Assembly (NCBI GenBank): GCA_009760855.2
Contig: WPIO01000002.1
Span: forward strand, 2,137,501-2,201,500
From: Cristatella mucedo
Lineage: Eukaryota; Bryozoa; Phylactolaemata; Cristatellidae
DNA length: 64,000 bases
Direction of reading: 5' to 3'
The notes beneath the pieces were generated by a model. That model was not told the origin of the DNA. It saw only the letters and a list, made by a program, of their open reading frames with translations, and did no database searches. The first letter of the stretch is position 1. Each line of letters starts with the position of its first letter. A program made the position numbers and the translations under genes. Below, one piece after another: positions 1-13,775 of this stretch.

Positions 1-1368
1 CAGCTTGACGCACACTTCGATGCTAGCCCTGGTAGTACGGTCAGAGCCAACGATCCCGGCAGACAGCTACGGCTAAGATGTGGCCTGAGACCACCGGTGG
101 GCTATGGGGACTATGTGCTCACTGTTTAGCCTTCTCGTTGCCAGAGCAGTAGAGAAGAACAGCTGCTTGCTGCTCTGGTTACGTCGTGGATTGATCTCCA
201 GATCAGGTAGGCATGTGGTTTCATTTAATTGATGACACTGCCCCTGATCGTTGTACAAGTGGGCCGTGACACTCGATGTGGTATGCTGTCGGGACGTGCT
301 ATTGGTGATTGTTGTGACAAGGGAGTCAGCGGCACTCTGGTGGGCCAACGGGGCGAAGAGAGTCGTGCTTCGTCCTGCTCTGTGAGTGGTGAAATAAACC
401 GGTGATGTTGCTCGTCGGCTAGCATTCTGTGCTGTTCGCGACGATAACTCAAGCTACAGCCACTTCCTGGGTTGGTCCAATTGTTCTGGTGACCAAGCCT
501 ACATATGTGAGAGGGCGCATAAACATTGACCCTGGTTCTCTGAGTAAGGCAACGCAGCGAGAGCATTATCAACGCAGGCAACCGATGATGTCTTGGCCAA
601 CATAAATGGCTGTAACTACTTATTTTCACTTCATTCTACGGCGGGCTTCACTGAGATTATTAATGGACACGCTCAGCAGCTTGCTTTACTCTGTTGTCAT
701 ACCCTTTGGACGCTATGGGTACCTTTCTCCTGTTCTAATGGCGTTTGATTCCAGCTTTGCCAAAAGATTTGTGGATATCACTAGAGTTGTTCACATACAT
801 CATTAATGTTAAGGTCGTGGGCCCCACGGTCGAAAGGCAAGATGACCGCGTCTACCATGTGCAGCAGCGCTGCTGTGAGATCATCATTGGCCTCACTCAA
901 TCAGGGACAAATAAATCCTCCATAGGCTGGAGCTGACTTATTTCTGACATACATTTTCGGCCAGCGGCAGGCAGTTTGAATCAGACAAATTTACAGGAGT
1001 TTTCTGAGCTTTCCTTCCCTGGCTCATAAGAAGCTCAATTCCAGCGCTTCTTGGGGATGACCGACTATTTGACCAAGACTTGCCCAGCCCTATTAGAAGG
1101 CATGACGGTCCTGCGGCAGCTGACAGAGACAGGCTCTAAGACAAAGTCCATGGATATGCCTTCGAGAATTTTTAGTACGTGTTTTCCGGCGCACCTACGC
1201 TGGCCTTTCGTGATTTTTCGAAACCAGTGATGTTGCTGTTGATGCCCAACATCGTGGGCTGTGGCAAGCACGGCGGCTACTTTTTTCTTCTCACACTGCC
1301 GTTGCAGCAGCGGTACGCTCGCGTCGAGAAGGAGACGGTGGCTGTGCAGTTCGGTCTGGGAACGCTTT
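1..1368. other. no gene recognised
   Basis: I see only short open frames on both strands, with no splice-bounded or conserved block. None resembles a family I know. The far left could be very old retroelement sequence, but I cannot support that. Confidence 0.4.
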
Positions 1369-1607
1369 CGTCGATGTGCTTATGCGTGCTGACACTGTGC
1401 ATGCTGCCACTAACCACATTTGCATGCTGACCCTGTGCATGTCACCCCTAACCATGTTATTCATTTCGTTTGTTTTTCAAGCATGATTTTACTTACCATT
1501 CAATTGCATTTCACTTTACAGCAAATGTAAAGCGCCTAGAGAGAGATTAAGTTCTCTGAGGGCGCTTTATCAAGTGAATTATTATTATTATTATTATTAT
1601 AATTATT
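1369..1607 (+). mobile_element. LINE A 3' end fragment
   Basis: This is the 3' untranslated end of the commonest LINE in the window. It has the recurring segment with GCATGCTGCCACTAACC, then a stem-loop (AAAGCGCC at 1529-1536 pairing with GGCGCTTT at 1561-1568, inner arms AGAGA/TCTCT) and an ATT-repeat tail. The same block ends the copies at 2405, 4858 and 27700. The copy is heavily 5' truncated. Confidence 0.8.
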
Positions 1608-2404
1608 ACATAATTAATCTGCAGGCAATCGTGAGAACTGACCACAGGCTCTTGCTAAGCGATATCAACAAAGCAGCATCATAGGGGTCACCCATGTTGC
1701 CGCCAAGGTGCATTCCCTCTCCGAAATACTACTTTAATTTAAGTACCAGTGAAAGAAGTTCCCAAAATGTGGTTACGTAAAGTGACGTAGTTACCAAAAA
1801 CATACAAGGGAGATCGGCTCCTAATCGGTGCTTTTGAAGAAAAGCCCGTAGTGCAAACGCAGCTTAAGGCTGCCCAGCTGGATGGGTACTAGTGTGGGGC
1901 CAGCACGCTTAGTTTCGGCTCGACGAAGGTTGAATGGCGAAGCCCCCCCCCCTTCCAGATGCGGGCTGTGGATGACGATGGCGCTGTAATGTGCGTAGGC
2001 GAGTGAATGACGACGCAGGCGGGAGATCTGACATGCCGGTGCTGTAGCCATCAGGTATGCTTCTCCGAAGCAAGAGACACGACGATGAAAAGAGAGTGGG
2101 TAGTGTCCACACAGGCCGAAAGTGAAAACGGCAGCTGAATAGGTGTTTTGATCACGCGACACCAGCCCATTCATTAACCAATCCGCTGATTCGGCGGATA
2201 CAGCTAAGCTGCAGTGCATCACGTGCTCTCGAATAGCACGCCAATTAGGCGGTCGGAGCTGTGCGAATCCGGTTTTGGCTGAACGACGAGGCGGAGATTG
2301 GACGCACACTCAAACACAGAAAAAAGGCACTTAAATTAGGCACGAGGAGCCAACTGGTCTAAATGAATAAAGAACGGCGGAATGTCGCCATAAGCTATCT
2401 TACC
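1608..2404. other. no gene recognised
   Basis: A 162-codon frame lies on the minus strand at 1821-2309, but it has no recognisable motif and its composition is not gene-like. I make no call here. Confidence 0.4.
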
Positions 2405-3238
2405 TGCCCGAAATCTATGTGTCATATTCCAAAGTGATCTTTCGTTAAACGACTACATCAGCTCCACAATAAAGTCTGCCTACTTTTAGCTAGATAACCT
2501 TGCTAAAAGTCGTGCATGTTTAGGCGGGAATACCACATCTCAATTGGTCAATGCATTTGCGACATCTCGTCTTGACTTCTGTAACTCACTGCTTGCCTGT
2601 CTACCGACCTGTGCAATCGGGCGCTTACAGCTGCTGCCAAACTGTGCAGCTAGGCTTGTCTGTTGTGAGCGTCGCAGTTGCCACATCACACCACCTCTCT
2701 TCGACCAGCACTAGCTCCAAGTCAAGCTGCGAATCACTTTGAAGGTTTAGTCCCTTTATTCTTTGGCTCCAGCCTAGCTATCAGATCTACTGATCCACCA
2801 AGCTCAGCATCGTACCGCCCACTTTTATGAATTAATCATTTACCTTTACCTTGTACGAACATCGAGTCCTTTGGAGACAGCGCATTTAGTTCGTATGCTC
2901 ACAAAGTCTGGAACTCACTCTTGACTTCCGTCACGACTTCCCCTGACTTGACCACTATTATAAAGAGATTAAAAACGCACCTATTTACGACAGCATTTAG
3001 TAGGTCCATACGATTCGTCCGTTATGTGCTCATGCGTGCTGAAACCGTTGCATGCTGCCACTAACCGCACTTGCATGCTGACCCTGTGCATGTCACCCCT
3101 AACCACGTTATTCATGTTGTTTATCAAGCCTGATACCACTCAAAATTCGGTCGTGTTTCCTTGCAGCAAATGTAAAGCGCTTAGAAAGAGATTCAATTTT
3201 CTGAGGGCGCTTGATCAAGTGTATTATTATTATTATTA
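2405..3238 (+). mobile_element. LINE A, 3' half, decayed
   Basis: Translation in shifting frames gives the C-terminal part of a CR1/L2-type reverse transcriptase. It includes SRLDFCNSLL near 2567-2600 and later a degraded version of the FKRNLKTYLF region. It ends with the LINE A stem-loop and an ATT tail near 3220-3238. Frameshifts and stops show it is dead. Confidence 0.8.
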
Positions 3239-4857
3239 CCTGAAGCTCTTGCTCTGCGAGTTGTCATTGGAATGCTGCCATTGTGAGACGCAGTGCTGCC
3301 GTGAACCCACCACTAGTCAATGGTCGAGAAAAATTAGGATAGTTTATTAGCACGGCCGAAAAACAGAACGTGGACCGTTTCAAATATGGACAAACAACAA
3401 GCAACCAACGGGTCCAATATATAGTAGTCCTAAATTATTTCTATTGGCTGAGCAAGCTATACTAATCTTAATACTACTGGCTTCTCTTCGCGATCACGCG
3501 CTGATCAGCCCTGATCATCCGTAGCTTATGTGGCCTTGGCAGAGGCCTATTGGCCTATGTACACGTGATATGCAGCCAATCAGCAGTGGTCTGCAGCTCC
3601 AAAAAAAGTCGGTGTTCTGAGTCACTCAGTGCTGCACTGCTGGTCAAGGTGAACCACCTGGCACAATGACTGTGAATCGGATTCAACCAACGGTCAGCCG
3701 TTAAGGAGCTTTTAAGTACTGCACAAAGGCAGCTGGAAAAGCCTGTTTTCTTCCGGAAAATTATTTCTTTAAGCTCCATCCTTGAGAGGAGACCCAGAAA
3801 ACCGCACAGCACTGCGCCCTGTGTCCCAATAATGAGTATCGAGGTCAACAACTGTCAACGCCCTGACCTCGTCGAACTAGCCGTAACCAACTCTAATGTA
3901 GCCATCAGAGCAGCTCAATTAGGACAGGCTTGTCTTGCGTAATGAACACCAACTCCCATTTTCTCGCAGCCTGATTGCGCCCTCTGGTTTGTCCAGCTAA
4001 AAGTACAGTTCCGGCTAAAAGTAAAGACTAGCGAAGAACTGACAAGAAGGTTTTATTATATGTGGGGGATATTTGCACGATTTCTTCGTCGCAAAAGTCC
4101 GAGATAGTTCGCTCCGACTGTATCTCCAGGAAGTTCTGGACGCAAAGCCTTAGCTTAGAGCCTTAAGCTACCCTTGTTCTGTTCACATTTTCTCGTTAAA
4201 ACTCGCCTGCTCGACATACTACCGACCGGCTAGCAGCTGCGAGACCGAAGACTGCCTAATTCCTTCATGCCGTGCAGAATGTAATCGCTGCGCCAGCCGG
4301 CTGCTACCTTCGACCGCCCCGTAGTGCGCTGCCTTTTCGTGTAACGCCTACCCTACTACGATAATTCATCTCGTGCTCGTTGCTTCTTCACTCTATTCCT
4401 ATCATGAAAATATCGCCGAGCTCACTGACCGTGTTACAGAAGAGTTCCAGTTTACAGCGATTCAGTGAACTCAGTACATGAAAAGGACGCTCTCTCCTTG
4501 CCTGGATGCGGCTGGCATCGCTGCACTGTCTTGGACCATCTAAGGTCACATGCAGCCAGTCTCAGGTGCATAGGTGCATAGAGCTCCCCAGCCCACTGCA
4601 AACTGACCTCGCTGTGGTCCACGGGGATTTTGACGCGACCAAACGGCCGCTGCCGCCCCGTGGAATTTTGCTCACAGGCAAAAGTAACAAGCTGGCACAA
4701 TCTTTACAGAGAAGTAGCAAAAGTCTGGGAGATGACGACCAATCGTGTTGGTACCGCATAACCTTCGGGCAGGAAGCTCGCAGGGCTCTTACAGTGTGCT
4801 GAGGCTCTGAGTGCACTACGAAACTCTCCAGCCTTTTACCCCCTGAGATTTGTGACA
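3239..4857. other. no gene recognised
   Basis: Short overlapping frames on both strands, none with a motif or splice context that I can defend. Confidence 0.4.
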
Positions 4858-5357
4858 TTAATAATAATAATAATATTGCACTTGATAAAGCGCCATCAGA
4901 GAACTTAATCTCTTTCTAGGCGCTTTACATTTGCTGCAAAGTGATACGCTATAGAATAGTAAGTAAAATCATGCTTGAAAAACAAACAAAATGAATAACA
5001 TGGTTAGGGGTTACATGCACTGGGTCAGCATGCAAATGTGGTTAGTGGCAGCATGAACAGTGTCAGCACGCATAAGCACATCGAAGACGAATCACAAGGA
5101 CCCACTAAATGCTGTCCTAAATAGGTATGTTTTTAAGTTTCTTTTAAATGTGGTCAGGTCAGGGGATGTTCTGATGCAGGTCGGGAGGGAGTTCCAGGCT
5201 GTGGGAGCATACGAGCTAAATGCACGGTCTCCAAAGGATTTAAGGTTTGTACGAGGTATTTCTAGACTGTTGGATTCCGAAAAGCGAGTGGTACGATGCT
5301 TTGCCTGATGGGGTAGTATCTCTGAAAGATAGGCTGGAGCCATAGAATGAAGAGACT
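4858..5357 (-). mobile_element. LINE A 3' end, young copy
   Basis: On the minus strand it reads the end of the reverse transcriptase ORF (HQAKHRTTRFSESN, then FKRNLKTYLFRTAFSGSL), the 3' UTR and stem-loop, and a TAA/ATT tail at 4860-4876. It differs from the copy at 27700 by only a handful of bases over about 480 bp, so both are recent. It is truncated at about 5357. Confidence 0.85.
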
Positions 5358-5878
5358 GTGAAGTTACGGCCTGAAACGCATTGCAATAAAATCTTCTCGC
5401 CGCCCCCAAGTACGCTCGATGGCATTACTTCCTTTCTTTCCACGGTTCGGTTGCCCGCAGCCCATAATCACGCCGTTAACTAATTTTTGATCTTATGCGC
5501 GTTTTATGGTGGACGCTGGAGCCGCCATCTCTGCGCTGACAGCCGGCACTGAATCTTTCTCCTTGACTTCGATGTCCAAAAGCACGATGCTAACGGCAAG
5601 CCGATTGCCTCCTATGGCTGCCGGAGATTAATGTTGAATTTTGAAATAAAACAGACGCTTTCTCGGTGCTTTGCTGTAGTAGCTGTCTATTGTTCCCCCT
5701 ACCGCCAGATGGTCTGGATTCTCTTGCTCAGTTAAGGCTAATATTGGACATGGCAGCACAATATATTCGTTTCTACCTATTCACATATTTTCCGCAGCCA
5801 CGCCTATTGAACCCCCTGACCCTCGACTGCATCGACCTCCGCCACAAATCAACACACCTAAGATTAAATATATGAATA
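5358..5878. other. no gene recognised
   Basis: No coding, RNA or repeat signature that I can support. Confidence 0.4.
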
Positions 5879-6022
5879 TACAACTCATTCGTATAGCGCC
5901 ATGAGAGAACCTAATCTCTATTTGGGCGCTTTAAATATGCCTCGGGGCTCGAGCCCAGGACCTCAACCAGACCTCGTTCGGGGCGAGCACAATAGCCGAT
6001 GGACTGAACTAGCTCGGCAAGA
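5879..6022 (-). mobile_element. SINE-1 (tRNA-derived SINE)
   Basis: Reverse-strand copy of a ~140-bp SINE. Its head carries pol III A- and B-box-like sequence (B box near GGGCTCGAGCCC) and its tail is the AAGCGCC...GGCGCTAT stem-loop. This copy is diverged. Better copies are at 38457 and 61400. Confidence 0.75.
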
Positions 6023-6639
6023 TTGACTGTTACGCGAAAGCCCAGGACACCGCGTCAGGCCCACCATCGCGAACTGCTTTCGAACTACAGGGCCGTTGGT
6101 TTGGGATTGAGCACGTCGCCGGCATCATTTCAAACTGTCGAGATTGATGCTCTCCTAGAAGACAACCTACTACAAACTTTTAACCGCAAGTTCGCTTCCC
6201 ACTGTACATGGAACGGAAGCCTTACGGAACCTAGATATCTTTATTTCAGCACGGTAGAAAATATCAATGTTCCGAACCTCATGTCCTTTTTTAAATACAG
6301 GGTTTCCGAGCGCCGCTAGCAGAAGGCTTATTTAGTCTAACATAGTCGACGTGTACCATCAAAATTCCGTGGCTCCAGGCGACTCAACTAAGACCGTAGT
6401 CGCCACATTCCATTCGGTCTTTCCGAATACATACACAAGTCTGAGCAACCCTGAAATTTATTACAGCGATTTGTGTCTACAAGCCGGGAGGGTTTGACTT
6501 TTTCTTTGCGTACGACGTACATAAGATGTTTTGATTGAGAGCATTTAACGCTGAGCCAACGACCCACTAGGATTCACTGTTTCGAGCGTCTCTAAATACT
6601 TGGCATTGGGTTGAAGCATGTGAAAGGTGTTTGTGATCT

Positions 6640-7080
6640 TTAAAGTTTGAGCTTCATTGGTCATGTTGTCTCCGAGGACGGATGGTGCTGAATCGTGCTG
6701 AATCCTGCTCAACTTGAAACTGTCGCGTTTTCCCAATCGTAGGTCTTTTTGAAAGCTTTGATGTTTCCTAAAAATCGTCAAATAGTATCCCCGTTTTCTC
6801 CTCCTTTGTATCGATGCATTTCGCCTACTCTTTGCAGCTCTCGCCATCAAGCAATGGGTTCAGCTCCCTTCTCAGAACAGCGGGTTTGTCATCGCCTTTT
6901 TCTACAAGCCACTCTCCTCTTCCTGTTGAAGATGCGCTTATGGCTCTCATAGTCGATACGTCTAAACTACCTTTGGGAGCGGTTCTACAGCAATTGCATA
7001 ACGGCCGTTGAAAACCGCTGGCTGCCGTTTCTCGGGTTGCGACCGCCACCAAACACCGCTCTTCGGGATTTGACTTATAA
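6640..7080 (+). mobile_element. Ty3/gypsy RT-RNase H relic
   Basis: Broken frames resemble the end of a Ty3/gypsy reverse transcriptase (GHVVSEDG near 6658-6682), followed by an RNase H-like start around 6950-7010 (DTSKLPLGAVLQQ, then NGR and KPLA after a stop). Stops and shifts interrupt it. No LTRs or other pol parts were found nearby. The call rests on short motifs only. Confidence 0.5.
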
Positions 7081-7834
7081 CTGTCGTCTGTGTGGTTCGG
7101 CATACAGAACGATGGCCCAGAACAACGCCAACGGTTTATTGTACAAGGCACGGAGCAGCAAGACGCACGACTGCCTTCGCCCCCTTCTCACACTTGAGTC
7201 TCCCCTCCTCCACTCCTCCGGTCCACCATCTCACCACCAGCAGGTTACCGGCCTGTGTATATACTACATCACAGGCTCATCAGAGGAGCCGGCATACACT
7301 CAAACTACAGTCTGATGACGAGACTAAGCATCACTTCTACTTCTTCGTAGGGGTGAAGCATTCAGTCTCTAGAGTGTTCAAAAGTGTTAATACATGCCAT
7401 TCGCACACTCTTTCGACAGTTCTCAGCCCGACAGCTCAGCTTGCCTTTCATTCACAGCCAATTGTAAAAGGTTTACGTAGCCAATCAGCTGCCTTTGAAT
7501 ACTGCGGCCGATAACCTGTAACCGACCAAGGGAAGCAATAACCGTCTCGCACCTGAAATGGGCTGCCGTAGATTCGGCGGTCCATCATATAATAGCCTTT
7601 CTCGGCGGCAGCACGTCTATTTCTTCGCTGAGTTTTTAGGTCCACTCAATTTATCCTCCTTAGTCCTAACTTTCCTATTCTGGTACTCGGACAGGATCAG
7701 CGTGCTCTTCGAAATTTCCGCGGTCGATTCAGCCCCGACATAAAGCAGCACTTTAGGCGACGCGTCTTTGATGCTACCTATAGGTAAACAGTCCTCCTCT
7801 ATCTAGAGTTTCTCTAACCTCATTTCAATTGTGC
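7081..7834. other. no gene recognised
   Basis: Possibly further decayed retroelement sequence. No motif could be defended. Confidence 0.35.
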
Positions 7835-8324
7835 GTACAATTGAAATCAATTTTTCCTCGTTATTGGTGATTTTCAAATTCATTTTGACGAACTAACTGG
7901 CGCCTTCAGTGCCAAATTTCGTGCTCTAACTGACTCATTTTGTCTTGTGCCTCATGAACATGGCCCTACTCACATCAAGGGTATCAAACTTGGTTAAACT
8001 TTCTCCTTCAACTTGCTATCATCAATCTATTATTACCATATTATGCCGATCTGACCACATGCACATCTCATTCAGTCTACAGCCTGTGCCCTCCTCCACA
8101 GTTAAAGTTCGCTATGAATCGCAAAACCTGTAGACCATCGACATCGATGCTGAGCAATACACTATTTTCATCGCCCGTACTTCTCAACCCTCTTCCGCCC
8201 CGTCATCCTTAGTAGAACGCTGCGACACGACACTAGCTGTCAGGCTGTACAAGTTTTCACCTCTGACTAAGCTCACTGTGTGCTGATGTTTACTGCAGAA
8301 ACTAGATTAGCTATGTCTATTAAG
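7835..8324 (+). mobile_element. LINE A endonuclease fragment
   Basis: Plus-strand frames give an apurinic-type endonuclease end: GDFQIHFDEL at about 7845-7890, a GPTHIKG stretch, and SDHMHISFSLQPVPSS near 8050-8095. This is the usual GDFN...HIxGxxLDLV...SDH order of non-LTR endonucleases. Stops and frameshifts mark it as dead. It appears to belong to the same insertion as 9020-11315, split by later insertions. Confidence 0.65.
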
Positions 8325-8485
8325 CCGTGATGGCACACTAGGTAAGGCGGCTTCTTTTCACGACCTCGGTCCCGAGAGGTCGGGGTTCGATTCCTGCGGT
8401 GGGCGATCCTTTGTTGCCGCCGCAAGCGGCAGTGATAGCCGTAAAGGCTCTTCTATACACAAAAGAGGCTGTTGAATCAGCTAGT
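8325..8485 (+). mobile_element. SINE-2 (tRNA-derived SINE)
   Basis: A ~155-bp element with a perfect pol III B box, GGTTCGATTCC at 8384-8394, and a plausible A box near 8330. The body contains GCCGTAAAGGCTCTTCT, which recurs in six other copies in this window. It lies inside the decayed LINE A. Confidence 0.75.
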
Positions 8486-8589
8486 TTAAGCGAAAGCTTA
8501 AACAAACAGAACAGATCAGGGCTGACTGTCCATCGACAGGCAAATGAGGGCCACTGTAGATCGTTGCACTCCATGCTCCGACCCACTTC

Positions 8590-8880
8590 TTGCTCCCGTG
8601 CATTGCTGACAGTTAACGAGCAAAGCAGCTTGAAAATGCCATGTTCTCACTATACTCCGCGGAATGTTACATGTAACGACAGTTGAAGCTTTACACGCCA
8701 ATTTCTCGTCCGTTGACCTAGTTGGGGTATTTGCTTGGGCAATTTTAGTCGATTGCCATTCATTGCTTGCGGTTGTACGTGCACGATGGGTTGAAAGAAT
8801 GGGAAGCTATCTCCATCCTTAACCAACGTAAATTGTGAGTGCCTTGGAAGATACGTTTAGAAAACTCACAAGAGCATTGA
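8590..8880 (+). repeat. solo fragment of the ~155-bp repeat
   Basis: About two monomers closely resemble the internal array of the 4.5-kb TIR element, best matched at 15080-15310. Shared blocks include GTGCATTGCTGAC, AATGTTACATGTAACGACA/AATGTTATATGTAATGACA and CGATTGCC[AG]TTCATTGC. No TIR accompanies it. Confidence 0.7.
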
Positions 8881-9019
8881 ATTTGCTTGTCTTGCAGAAT
8901 TCTATGTACTTGGCTCGTCCGGTGAGGAAGCATTGTGGGTGCGTGGCAGCAAGCAATAATACAGGTCTTATAGAAGGGCAGCTGTGCAACTAGCTTAGCT
9001 GGTTAAATGAAATAAATTA

Positions 9020-11315
<2,296 letters not shown>

Positions 11316-12051
11316 CTACTGATGTCTATATACAAGCCTTTCTAGAATGGTGGGGATTAAGCTTTAGCACTCGGGGTTAGTCTTACAGACCGTGGAGCCC
11401 CACTTTGGCTACGCCGCATGGAACAATTGTGAGACTATTTGACTGCCAGGGTATCCGACGGCATAACGAAGTCTTTGTAGACGTTCCAAATAAACGCCAA
11501 TAAAGGCTGAAATCCTCGCCTGTCCACACGTGCACAAAACATCGACTGTCGTCCTGCTTGGTTTAAGTGGCGTGATGAATGAACGCATTAGTTTTGGCAC
11601 CATTCAAATGGTTTACGAAAAAAGTGCGATTGCCAGGATATTTTGTTTGCCTCAGTTTTCACTCCGATGCAGAGCCGCTTTGGCAGAGCGACTGACCTAA
11701 TTGAAGCAACAGTTCCGCTTCCCGCCTGCCCTCTCTCCACCATACCAGACCGCTCTGTGTTTGCCACCCAGGACCTCGCCCCATCCATTAAAGTTTTCGT
11801 ACGAGCCGACCGTGCCAAGCTTCTTGTAGGAGGTTGCCATCATTAGGTTTCCTTCAAATATTGCTTCATTCTTGCTTGACTCGCAGAGTGATCACACGAA
11901 AAGATTTTGCGAGCATCTTATGAATCGGGCCATTCCCGATGCTACTCCCGATGTGTTTTACTTTCCGATATTGCCCTTGATACCCACTGCCTCATTATTT
12001 CATTCTTACATGTTGAGCTCGCGATGTCCTATAAACAGGGGTTAATGATAA
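11316..12051. other. no gene recognised
   Basis: Mixed sequence with short frames on both strands (for example 11588-11818 minus) and no motif. Confidence 0.4.
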
Positions 12052-12140
12052 TAACAATGATGCACTTGATAAAGCGCGCTCAGAGAACTCAATCTCTCTC
12101 TGGGCGCTTTACATTTGCTGCAAAGGGAAACGCTTTGCAC
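12052..12140 (-). mobile_element. LINE A 3' tail, ~90 bp
   Basis: Reverse-strand stem-loop tail (AAAGCGCC...GGCGC arms) and a short ATT-like tail. Extreme 5' truncation. Confidence 0.75.
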
Positions 12141-12787
12141 CAGCCAAGTCGTCCGCCACGCTTTTCAAACAAAGCAACGAAGAAGGCGTGCTCTTGACGG
12201 TGCCTGTGATTTGTCGTTACTTCAGTCTTGCCAAAGTCCTCACCAAGAAGTGAAGCCACGCTTGGCTTCTGAGTCTTCGTTCGGTATTGCTTAGGTTTTG
12301 GACAGCCCCGCCAATCTTTGTGACGGTTGTGCCCAGACTGAAGGAGTATAGAAGCCAGAGTCGCTGTTTGAACGCGACTGGAGCAAAGAGCGACAAGTGA
12401 AGCAAAACCCACGAAGCGAATGGGAAAGCGAGCGCAAGCGCAGACGCAGTGGTGCGCGAAAGAGCAGCAACGATGCGACACCTTCGTGCCCGAAGGTGTC
12501 ACTGAAGTGGCAATGAAGCCAAGAGCCTTCGAGTGCGTGAGTGGGTAGTGAGCCTGCGTGCATGGGCGTGTGCGCCCGCCTGCCTACTGTCTGCTACGGC
12601 CGCAGCAGCTAATTCGCACAGTGGTGACGGTCTCGAGGCCTGCGCTGCCTTCGTCCGTGTGCCGTGGCGGCGCATTGCCAATGTCGATTGCGCCTTTGGA
12701 CTGTCGGAGAGTGCGCTAGGATTCCTCCGAACCAATCGGGATGGGCTTTGTGCATATTTACCCACGCTCCACACTGGCTACTGACCA
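12141..12787. other. GC- and CpG-rich block
   Basis: This stretch is richer in G+C and CpG than its surroundings and has several overlapping frames without motifs. It could be a promoter region for the possible gene at 12788 or for something farther downstream. Confidence 0.35.
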
Positions 12788-13316
12788 ATGATGCACACAA
12801 GAACCCCGTCGAAGCGGTTCGTATCCAACGCGGACCTCTGTGGTGAGTGCTTAACTGTGCCGCCCGCGAGCAATTTTTCGAGAGGCTTTCTTCCTTTCCG
12901 CTTTGGCCGTCCAAGGCTGAGTACTGAGCTCGTGGCTTGCCGAAAGGAAGCCACAAATTCTTCGGATAACGGAAAAGCCAGACTACGCATTCGTGCTCGT
13001 AATGCACCCGCGACATCGGTATACGGCTACAGATTTGCCGTGACAACTAAGAGTGACGGGTAAGTGATTCTTGAATAGTTCCAATTTTTAAGAAATGCAA
13101 TCGAAATAAGTTTTAATAAATTTAAACTACACCCTAGAGATATATCCTTATTAGCATAGTGTTTTGCGACCAATGATTGTCGTATTTTAACGACATCTGG
13201 TACTACCACACGACTCCAAAAATGTACACTCTCTCGGCAGTGCCCATCGCCAAACAAATGTGCGTGCAGAGGGCTGCGCTGCTGAAAAGTGGCTACTGCG
13301 ATCCATTCTTGGATAA
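12788..13316 (+). CDS. possible two-exon small gene
   Basis: I do not recognise the product. The first exon would run 12788-13059, from tandem ATGs to a strong donor (G/GTAAGTGATT). The second would start at 13241 after ACTCTCTCGGCAG and reach a stop at 13314-13316. Phases agree (2 then 1) and give 115 residues. The exon lies at the end of a CpG-rich block, as first exons often do. No domain, signal peptide or membrane segment is evident. It could equally be a spliced non-coding transcript or chance; only the splice sites and the open frame support it. Confidence 0.28.
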
Positions 13317-13535
13317 TTGCAGCTCATTTCTCTGGCAAGATTTACCGCTTTGGCGTTTTTGCGGCAAATGTGCCGAAAAAGCAGCCACCTAAAAAATTCC
13401 ATTACGAATCACCTTCATTACAGTCGATGCGTAGCGGCAGCAATTCATAAGCATAGTGCTGCATAGTAACTATCTTGTATTCCTTAAGTTCAAGACCACT
13501 AAGGAAAACACATTACACAGGCACACACACACATA

Positions 13536-13562
13536 AATATATATATATATATATATATATAC
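13536..13562. repeat. (TA)n microsatellite
   Basis: AT dinucleotide run following a short CA run. Just after it (13575-13620) is a diverged LINE/SINE-type stem-loop tail. Confidence 0.95.
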
Positions 13563-13642
13563 ATTATAGTATTCATTTTTATAGCGCCCTAAGAGAGCAA
13601 AATCCCTAAGCGGCTGTATTAACACGCAGGCGACGCAGACGG

Positions 13643-13775
13643 GCTAGCATACATATTGGTGGCTACGCCACCAATATGTATGCTAGCTAACGGTGACGGT
13701 GACGACCTGTGGTCGTGACCAACGGTGACGACCTGTTGTCGTCACCGTTGGTCCTGTAAGCCGCTCCGGAGCGCG
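13643..13775. repeat. cluster of perfect hairpins
   Basis: A perfect 21-bp inverted repeat (13643-13663 with 13667-13687, loop TAC) is followed by a perfect 16-bp one (13717-13732 with 13738-13753, loop CTGTT). An imperfect hairpin lies between them, built from the same GGTGACGACC words, and a GCTCCGGAGC palindrome follows. Confidence 0.9.
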
